From assembly GCA_910586095.1 (NCBI GenBank), contig CAJUHQ010000018.1, forward strand, positions 29,183-35,819: a stretch of DNA of 6,637 nt. The letters run 5' to 3'. The stretch comes from an uncultured Lachnospiraceae bacterium. GTDB lineage: Bacteria > Bacillota > Clostridia > Lachnospirales > Lachnospiraceae. Each line of letters begins with the position of its first letter. Position 1 is the stretch's first letter. Positions 1 to 5,499 of this stretch are shown here, piece by piece. Position numbers and translations under genes: made by a program. Below the pieces are notes generated by a model. It had not been told where the DNA came from. It ran no database searches and saw only the letters and a program-made list of their open reading frames with translations.

Positions 1-1104
1 ATCATATCCTGGCATGTCCCAAGGCTCAGGAGTGACAAAACTATCAATAGGTGCTGCTGCCTGTATACCCTTACAAAAAGCAATAACGCCTTCTGCCGTT
101 CCAAATTCAACAGCTTGTATAATATCATGTCGTGATTCAGTAGCATTTGGAACTACTTTAAAGCCAAGTGTTTCATATACATTTGCAGCAAAGATAGCTC
201 CTTTTAATGCGTTTGCTGTCACCGTAGGCGCAAGGAACAAACCATGATAAAAATCGCGTAAGATACCAAGTGATGCGCCAACCTCTTTGCCCAAACCAGG
301 AGAAGTCAACCTATAAGCGGCATTTTCAACACATTCTTTTTTTCCTACAATATAGCCGCCAATTGGAGCTAGTCCTCCGCCTGGATTTTTAATTAAAGAG
401 CCAACTACCATATCTGCTCCAACGTCTGTAGGTTCTATTCGCTCTACAAATTCTCCATAACAATTATCTACCATACATAAAACGTCAGATTTAATGTTTT
501 TAATAAAAGCGATAACCTCTCCTATTCGTTGTACAGAAAGAGTGGGTCTAGTCTGATAGCCTTTTGAGCGCTGTATTGTTACAAGCTTGGTTTTGTTAGT
601 AATGGCCTTTTTGATGGATTCATAGTCAAAGTTTCCATTTTCAAGCAGATCAACTTGTCTGTATGTGATTCCATATTCTGCAAGAGATCCCTTTGATGGT
701 CGGATACCAATCACTTCTTCTAATGTATCATATGGTTTTCCAACAGGAGAAAACAACTCATCTCCAGGACGTAAGTTACTCATAAGCGCAAGTGCAAGCG
801 CATGAGTTCCACAAGTGATTTGAGGTCTTACTAGCGCGTCTTCTGTGTGAAAGATAGAAGCATATACAGCTTCTAATGTCTCGCGTCCTAAATCATTATA
901 TCCATATCCTGTTGTTCCCAAAAGACAGGCCTCACTTACTTTATTGTCCTGCATTGCCTTAATTACTTTTAACTGGTTATATTCTGTGTTTTGGTCAATT
1001 TCTACGAAGCGAGGGGAAAGCCGTTCCAAAAGTTCTCTGCTAAAATAATAAACTTTATCAGATATACCAAGCTGCGTATATAAATTTTTTACAGAGTTAT
1101 CCAT
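1..1104 (-). CDS. PLP-dependent methionine gamma-lyase family protein ("aluminium resistance" protein, YnbB-like), C-terminus cut by window edge
   Basis: I translated this by hand from the ATG at 1104-1102; the frame is open to the window edge and gives 368 residues. It belongs to the fold-type I PLP (Cys/Met metabolism) superfamily, in the branch annotated as methionine gamma-lyase family or aluminium resistance protein, like B. subtilis YnbB. Visible landmarks are TGYGYNDLGRE at residues 63-73, CGTHALALAL near 98-107, VDNCYGEF at 212-219 with D213 as the likely PLP-nitrogen contact, and SLIKNPGGGLAP at 236-247 with K239 as the likely PLP-binding lysine. The visible end, FVTPEPWDMPGYD, is a conserved stretch near the C-terminus of the family (usually a little over 400 residues), so only the last few dozen residues are missing. 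An AAGGAGA ribosome site at 1118-1112, 7 bases before the ATG, fixes the start. It follows miaA by 23 bases and is probably in the same operon. The substrate is not established; a C-S lyase activity is family inference only. Confidence 0.93.
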   Translation of the reverse strand, partial: MDNSVKNLYTQLGISDKVYYFSRELLERLSPRFVEIDQNTEYNQLKVIKAMQDNKVSEACLLGTTGYGYNDLGRETLEAVYASIFHTEDALVRPQITCGTHALALALMSNLRPGDELFSPVGKPYDTLEEVIGIRPSKGSLAEYGITYRQVDLLENGNFDYESIKKAITNKTKLVTIQRSKGYQTRPTLSVQRIGEVIAFIKNIKSDVLCMVDNCYGEFVERIEPTDVGADMVVGSLIKNPGGGLAPIGGYIVGKKECVENAAYRLTSPGLGKEVGASLGILRDFYHGLFLAPTVTANALKGAIFAANVYETLGFKVVPNATESRHDIIQAVEFGTAEGVIAFCKGIQAAAPIDSFVTPEPWDMPGYD

Positions 1105-1127
1105 ATTCGTGTCTCCTTCATTGGTAT

Positions 1128-2087
1128 TTATAAGATATCACAATCTCCTTGTATCTTTTGCATTACTTTATTTTTTATATAGTTTAACAATTCTGTCTCG
1201 TTATATGCAAATTTATATTTTTCAAGCCATGTGACGTTTTTTTCGTGTCGAAACCATGTGAGTTGTCGCTTGGCAAAATGTCTAGTATCACGCTTGATCC
1301 GATAAATAGCATCATCTAATGAAATTTCACCTAAGAGATAGGAAAAGATTTCCTTATAACCTAAACCTTGCATTGCAGTCGAGTTGCGCTTGCATCCCAT
1401 TGCCATTAATTGTTTTACTTCATCCACAAGGCCCTCTTCTATCATCTGATCTACGCGTTTGTCAATTGTGGCATAAAGTTTTTGACGTTCATCTGTGAGT
1501 ACAAAATAACAAAAATTATAGACTGCTTCTTTTTCACGCTCAATTTCATTATGATCTGAAATCTTCTCTCCTGTTTGCTGATAGTATTCGATTGCGCGAA
1601 TCACTCGTTTGATATTATTGGCATGGATTGTCTGCGCAGCTTTGGGATCAATTTGCTTTAGCATATTATGAAGGTAGTCTGCCCCATTTTGTAGAACAAG
1701 TTGTTCTAATTGTCTGCGCAGAGTTGCATTTTCGCTATTTTCATGAAAATCAATATCATATAACACAGATTGAATATAAAAACCTGTACCCCCTACTATG
1801 ATAGGAAGCTTATTTTTGGCATAAATTGCGTCGATGGCTTCCTTTGCATATTTTTGAAATAGAACAATATTAAAGTCTTGTGTTGGCTCTAAAATATCTA
1901 TAAGATAATGTTTTATACCATCCATCTCATCTGGGCGTACTTTGGCAGATCCAATATTCATATGTTGATACACTTGCATAGAATCAGCAGAAATAATCTC
2001 ACCATTGATCGCCTTTGCGAGTTCTATAGAAAGTGTGGTTTTTCCTACTGCGGTAGGACCTGTTAATATAATCAACGGATTTTTCAT
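1128..2087 (-). CDS. miaA: tRNA dimethylallyltransferase (tRNA A37 prenylation)
   Basis: MiaA transfers the dimethylallyl group of DMAPP to N6 of adenosine 37 in tRNAs reading codons that begin with U, which is the first step to ms2i6A. The 319 residues match the normal family length. Visible motifs are the P-loop GPTAVGKT (residues 10-17), ADSMQVYQHMNIGSAKV (34-50) with D35 as the presumed catalytic aspartate, HYLIDILEP (60-68), VGGTGFYIQSVLY (98-110), NIKRVIRAIE (158-167), and the C-terminal GLGYKEIFSYLLGE and RHFAKRQLTWFRHE blocks (241-254 and 269-282). The ATG is chosen because it sits just before the P-loop strand and an in-frame stop lies 9 bases upstream. The best ribosome site, AGGAG at 2104-2100, is 12 bases away, which is rather long. 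Normally miaA follows mutL directly in Clostridia; here an accessory segment separates them. A candidate promoter lies just upstream at 2129-2158. Confidence 0.97.
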   Translation of the reverse strand: MKNPLIILTGPTAVGKTTLSIELAKAINGEIISADSMQVYQHMNIGSAKVRPDEMDGIKHYLIDILEPTQDFNIVLFQKYAKEAIDAIYAKNKLPIIVGGTGFYIQSVLYDIDFHENSENATLRRQLEQLVLQNGADYLHNMLKQIDPKAAQTIHANNIKRVIRAIEYYQQTGEKISDHNEIEREKEAVYNFCYFVLTDERQKLYATIDKRVDQMIEEGLVDEVKQLMAMGCKRNSTAMQGLGYKEIFSYLLGEISLDDAIYRIKRDTRHFAKRQLTWFRHEKNVTWLEKYKFAYNETELLNYIKNKVMQKIQGDCDIL

Positions 2088-2128
2088 GTAATCTATTCAC
2101 TCCTGTTTGTCAGATCAAGATTAATTTA

Positions 2129-2158
2129 TATATAACACCATTTTTCACAACCTTTGAA
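2129..2158 (-). promoter_or_regulatory. Candidate sigma-A promoter for miaA
   Basis: On the minus strand there is TTCAAA at 2158-2153 (4 of 6 matches to TTGACA), an 18-base spacer, and TATATA at 2134-2129. The latter is preceded by TG plus one base, which makes an extended -10. Transcription would start near 2122 and give a leader of about 35 bases before the miaA ATG. In such A+T-rich sequence matches like this arise easily, so support is moderate. The position suits a miaA gene that has been separated from the mutSL transcript. Confidence 0.35.
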
Positions 2159-2163
2159 TTAAA

Positions 2164-2223
2164 TCATTTATTTGAAACATGTTGTTTAAGTTCTTGAGGA
2201 TAGTCTTTGATCTTAGCTAAAAA
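2164..2223 (-). pseudogene. Possible 3' remnant of a lost gene (19 codons)
   Basis: The minus strand reads FLAKIKDYPQELKQHVSNK followed by TGA at 2166-2164, with an in-frame TAA just upstream at 2226-2224. The composition (charged, amphipathic, few rare residues) looks like the C-terminal tail of a real protein rather than random A+T-rich translation, but it is too short to assign to a family. There is no start codon or ribosome site for it as it stands. I infer that it may be what is left of a gene removed when the neighbouring segment was inserted or decayed. It could equally be chance. Confidence 0.2.
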
Positions 2224-2253
2224 TTAAAACTATAAATAGGGGCGTTCCCTACT
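2219..2253 (-). terminator. Weak intrinsic-terminator-like hairpin after the deacetylase-like gene
   Basis: On the minus strand AGTAGGG (2253-2247) can pair with CCCTATT (2241-2235) across a 5-base loop. The seven pairs are three G-C, three A-T and one G-T. A T-rich run follows to about 2219 but is interrupted by A and G. It starts 14 bases after the deacetylase stop codon, where a terminator would be expected. The stem is short and the T-tract imperfect, so termination would be partial at best. Confidence 0.35.
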
Positions 2254-2267
2254 GGTTAGTATGCATC

Positions 2268-3020
2268 TTAACATGTTATTATTTCCTCTATCTCTACTCG
2301 CGTAATTTCTTCTGATAGATTACGAAAATTATTATTTAGATTATCATAATAATCCAGCGAAGCATTCAAAATGTTCTCTCTTAATGATTGTCTTAAATTC
2401 TTTTCTACCCCCCCGCTATACCAAATGGGATGTGTCAAAATATGTAGTCTTTGATATGTTTCTTGTTCTATTATTTCATCTACGTTTTCTCTCCAATTTC
2501 TCCTTGAATCAGAAAGATATTTCATATCTTTAAAATATATTTGACTATATGTATTGATTATATTTTCAAAGCTTATATTGCTTGATAAAAACTTTGCAGA
2601 AGGCTTGTGCATAGACACAGTGTTTACTTTTGTTCCAATTATTTCTGATAATGTATCCGCCTCTTTATATACATGTTCCTTTAATTCTTGTTCAGATTGG
2701 ATATTGTATTGTGTTTCATCAAAATGTAATCCAATGATTCCACCATTTTTTATAATCATTTCTATATAATTTCTTGATTCTTTAGAATGGATATTATAGA
2801 AATTAGTAGATACCAATACAAAATATATTCCCCTGCAAGTGTTACAATATTTCTTTTCATAATCTGAAAATATTGCTGCCATTTTTAAACTACAATCAAC
2901 ATCATGTCTTAAAATGACTGATTTCTCAAAGTTTTTCCAATTTTGATAAGTAGCAAATGTATATCCTCTGTCTTTTACTTTTTTCAGCATTGTCAAATAA
3001 GATTCATATGTAAATTTCAT
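2268..3020 (-). CDS. WbmS-like polysaccharide deacetylase-family protein
   Basis: The 250-residue protein resembles the WbmS-like branch of the carbohydrate esterase 4 / polysaccharide deacetylase superfamily, found in O-antigen, capsule and other surface-glycan loci. Visible blocks are SVILRHDVDCSLKMA (residues 34-48, with H39, D40 and D42), GIYFVLVSTNFYNIHSKE (64-81), GGIIGLHFDETQY (93-105, with H99 and D101), TVSMHKPS (134-141, with H138), YLSDSRRNWRE (168-178) and ILTHPIWY (194-201, with H197). The His and Asp residues are the likely metal and catalytic set, by family analogy. There is no signal peptide or membrane segment, so it is probably cytoplasmic and may act on a nucleotide- or lipid-linked sugar; the substrate is unknown. 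It begins 11 bases after the stop of a truncated acyltransferase gene, with only a weak AGGT-type ribosome site at 3033-3030. Its base composition is much lower in G+C than mutL (sampled 60-base lines 18-25 %, against up to 50 %), suggesting transfer. A G7 run lies in codons 203-205. Confidence 0.82.
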   Translation of the reverse strand: MKFTYESYLTMLKKVKDRGYTFATYQNWKNFEKSVILRHDVDCSLKMAAIFSDYEKKYCNTCRGIYFVLVSTNFYNIHSKESRNYIEMIIKNGGIIGLHFDETQYNIQSEQELKEHVYKEADTLSEIIGTKVNTVSMHKPSAKFLSSNISFENIINTYSQIYFKDMKYLSDSRRNWRENVDEIIEQETYQRLHILTHPIWYSGGVEKNLRQSLRENILNASLDYYDNLNNNFRNLSEEITRVEIEEIITC

Positions 3021-3031
3021 GTAAATATTAC

Positions 3032-3319
3032 CTATAATTCTTCCTTTTCATTATTTTCTCTAATTACTTTTGCTGGCGCTCCAATTAAGACTTTATTGTC
3101 TTCAACGTTTTTTGTAACTACTGAACCCATTCCTATAATTACATTATTTCCTATTTTGCTCTGATTTCTTATTACACTTGCGGTTATATAAGTATTTTTT
3201 CCAATCTCAACACTTCCAAACAATTTTGAACAAACAATCGCTGAATTTTCTCCAATATAATTATTATGTCCAATATGTGTTGATGGAGCGATCTTAACCC
3301 CTTTTTTAATAATAGTATT
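3032..3319 (-). pseudogene. 5'-truncated left-handed beta-helix (hexapeptide-repeat) acyltransferase
   Basis: The open frame upstream of the TAG stop at 3034-3032 gives 95 residues, preceded by an in-frame TAA at 3322-3320. It has no ATG or GTG; the only usual alternative start is a TTG at 3223-3221 inside the repeats. The sequence is a run of hexapeptide repeats (GVKIAPSTHIGHNNYIGENS, then SVEIGKNTYITASVIRN and SKIGNNVIIGMGSVVTKNV) and a typical C-terminal closing turn, KVLIGAPAKVIREN. This is the C-terminal part of a trimeric NeuD/LpxD-like sugar O- or N-acyltransferase. Family members are roughly twice as long, carrying an N-terminal domain or further coils. Only 34 bases lie between the in-frame TAA and the mutL stop codon, so the front of the gene is absent rather than frameshifted. 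Such enzymes are common in polysaccharide loci, which fits the deacetylase-family gene 11 bases downstream. I judge it a non-functional remnant. Confidence 0.85.
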
Positions 3320-3353
3320 TTACCAATATATTAAAAATTAATTATTTAATGTA

Positions 3354-5435
3354 CTAAACAATTCTCTTAAACTTTTTTTCTATTTCATATTTGGACATAG
3401 ATATAATGGTGGGTCTACCATGAGGACAATTATAGGGATTTTCAAGTTCTAAAAGTTGTTCGATTAGCTGATCTGCTTCTTGTTCACTGAGCACATTATT
3501 TCCCTTGACAGCAGCCTTACAAGCCATGGAAGCAATTTTTTCACGTATAATTTGTGGAACGCCTCGCACAGGAGTCTCTGATAATTGTGTCAAAATTTCT
3601 TCAAACAGATCTTTGATATTGTAACCAAACAAATCGAGTGGTACGCCACGAATCGCAAAAGCATTCATACCAAAATCTTCGACTTCAAATCCAAGTTCTT
3701 TAAAATATGGTTCATATCCATTGATTAAGCTTGCCTCGCGCGGAGTGACACTAATGATGGTTGGAGGCGTTAGGATCTGAGTATAAATTTCTTTGTTTGC
3801 CACTTTTTTTAAAATTTGTTCATACTTGACTTTCTCATGGGCAGCATGTTGGTCAATCAGTAGCATTTTATCGCGATATTCTATAATCCAATAAGTACCA
3901 AATACTTGGCCTACCATACGATATTCTTGTTTGGCCTCTCTTGTTAAAATTTTTTCATCAAAAAAATTTAACTGTTCGGGCTTTTCTACGATAATCTGGT
4001 CTTTGGCTTTGATGATACCAAGGGAGGAGGAAGTCTCTTCCCGAGGAGGATTACCAAGTATTTTTCCATATGCAGGAGTAGGCACCTTATTAAGATTTGA
4101 TTCTGTAACTGGGTCGCGATGGTCTACAAAAAACGTATTTTCGGTATTCTTATGAGTGGATGCAGACGATTCTTTTGTGTTTTCCTTTTGTGAACAAAAA
4201 TTTTGAGTGTAGGAATTTTTATCATGCAAAAGAGATTGATTTACCTTTATATTATCATGATAGTGTTCTTTAGCAGTGGCATCACCAATACTTTCTTTTT
4301 TAACGGTACTGCTATTTTCTTGATGTAACGGTTCTTGTGCAAGTTTTCTCCTTTTTTCAAACGGTTCTGGTGCATTTATGGCAGCAGCTTTATGCTCTTT
4401 TTTGTCAGAATTTGAATAAACATCAAGTGTTGCATTTGGGATCATTTCCTGACTGGATAAAAAATCTGCTATAGTTTGTGCAATTAATTTGTGTAAATGG
4501 GTTTGGTTTGAAAATCGCACCTCCATTTTAGTGGGATGTACATTGACATCAACCGTTTCTGTCGGCACTGTAATATGTAGCACACAAAACGGATAACGAT
4601 GTTGCATCATGTATGGCTGATATCCTTCTTCTATGGCTTTTGATAAAACTTTACTTTTAATATATCGATGATTGATAAAATAATTTTCAAAATTTCTATT
4701 TGCACGATTGAGCGCTGGTTTGCCAAGAAAGCCATGAATTTCTATTCCATCGCTTGAGGCATGAAACTCCATCAACTCGTTGACAATGTCTCTACCAAAT
4801 ATGCGATAGATGATTGCTTTAATATCACCATCTCCATTTGTATAAAATTTTGTCTGACCATTTATCACATATTTAAAAGAAATTTCAGGTCGTGACAATG
4901 CCAAATGTTCCAGTAAGTCTGTGATATAGCTAGCTTCTGTCATGGCTGTTTTTAAAAACTTGCGTCGCACAGGAGTGTTAAAAAATAGATTTCGCACAAT
5001 AAAGGTAGTCCCATCTGGTGCACCTACTTCTTCAAAAGCAGTTTCCTTACCACCATCAAGACAATAACGTATACCAGTCATGTTAGAGGAGGTTTTTGTG
5101 ATAATCTCTACCTTTGACACCGCAGCAATACTAGATAGTGCCTCACCGCGAAATCCCATGCTGTGCAGACTCAATAGATCTGTAACAGTATTAATTTTGC
5201 TGGTGGCATGGCGCATAAAAGCATTTTGTACTTGGCTGTGCTCTATACCAGAACCGTCGTCCGTCACGCGGATAAACTCAATACCACCCTCTTTAATTTC
5301 AACCGTGACAGCATGTGCGCCGGCATCTATGGCATTTTCTACCAATTCTTTCACGACACTCGCAGGACGTTCCACAACTTCTCCCGCAGCAATCTTATCT
5401 ATTGTATTATCATCTAATACATGAATCTTTATCAT
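3354..5435 (-). CDS. mutL: DNA mismatch repair protein MutL (endonuclease type)
   Basis: MutL couples mismatch recognition by MutS to strand incision. The 693 residues are complete. The N-terminal GHKL ATPase shows VVKELVENAIDAGA (27-40, with E30 as the catalytic base and N34 as the Mg ligand), DDGSGI (59-64), RHATSK (75-80) and GFRGEAL (94-100). The transducer domain ends near 335, followed by a poorly conserved polar linker to about 500. The C-terminal domain carries the nuclease motif DQHA(X)2E(X)4E at 528-539, with its partners ACKAAVKG (638-645) and CPHGRP (670-675). QILTP at 553-557 sits where B. subtilis MutL has its sliding-clamp motif. It should therefore nick DNA itself, as expected in bacteria lacking MutH. 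The ATG at 5435 has AAAGGTG 7 bases upstream (5449-5443), and mutS ends 64 bases before it, so the two are probably one operon. I see no terminator after its stop codon, so transcripts may run into the accessory segment. Confidence 0.98.
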   Translation of the reverse strand: MIKIHVLDDNTIDKIAAGEVVERPASVVKELVENAIDAGAHAVTVEIKEGGIEFIRVTDDGSGIEHSQVQNAFMRHATSKINTVTDLLSLHSMGFRGEALSSIAAVSKVEIITKTSSNMTGIRYCLDGGKETAFEEVGAPDGTTFIVRNLFFNTPVRRKFLKTAMTEASYITDLLEHLALSRPEISFKYVINGQTKFYTNGDGDIKAIIYRIFGRDIVNELMEFHASSDGIEIHGFLGKPALNRANRNFENYFINHRYIKSKVLSKAIEEGYQPYMMQHRYPFCVLHITVPTETVDVNVHPTKMEVRFSNQTHLHKLIAQTIADFLSSQEMIPNATLDVYSNSDKKEHKAAAINAPEPFEKRRKLAQEPLHQENSSTVKKESIGDATAKEHYHDNIKVNQSLLHDKNSYTQNFCSQKENTKESSASTHKNTENTFFVDHRDPVTESNLNKVPTPAYGKILGNPPREETSSSLGIIKAKDQIIVEKPEQLNFFDEKILTREAKQEYRMVGQVFGTYWIIEYRDKMLLIDQHAAHEKVKYEQILKKVANKEIYTQILTPPTIISVTPREASLINGYEPYFKELGFEVEDFGMNAFAIRGVPLDLFGYNIKDLFEEILTQLSETPVRGVPQIIREKIASMACKAAVKGNNVLSEQEADQLIEQLLELENPYNCPHGRPTIISMSKYEIEKKFKRIV

Positions 5436-5499
5436 CCACTCGCACCTTTCCTAAATTGCTACTAAGACCTTCTCATAGGCTTAATAATTTTTGTTCGTT

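Larger units (their letters stand above)
2088..2267. other. Intergenic spacer between the deacetylase-like gene and miaA
   Basis: This 180-base A+T-rich spacer holds, in minus-strand order, a short hairpin with a T-rich tail (2219-2253), a 19-codon coding-like remnant (2164-2223), and a candidate promoter (2129-2158) with the miaA leader. I see no tRNA, no riboswitch-like fold and no insertion-sequence ends. An 8-base palindrome, AACATGTT, occurs at 2176-2183 and again at 2270-2277. Confidence 0.6.

Noticed and set aside
14..247. Plus-strand open frame of 77 codons
   Set aside because: It is the antisense shadow of the PLP-lyase gene, whose minus-strand translation is conserved across the whole stretch.
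2176..2277. AACATGTT palindromes at 2176-2183 and 2270-2277 as repeat ends of a mobile element or an operator pair
   Set aside because: They are only eight bases long, the second overlaps the deacetylase stop codon, and no element-like content lies between them.
2554..3164. Plus-strand open frames at 2554-2769 and 2943-3164
   Set aside because: They lie opposite the deacetylase-family gene and acyltransferase remnant, are rich in Phe/Ile/Ser from A+T-rich antisense, and show no recognisable motif.
3032..3223. TTG at 3223 as start of a complete 63-residue protein
   Set aside because: Hexapeptide-repeat homology continues upstream of this codon to 3319, so the short frame is only part of a truncated larger gene.
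3320..3353. A+T-rich self-complementary stretch after mutL as a terminator
   Set aside because: It can form only short A-T pairs, with no G+C stem and no proper T-run after it.
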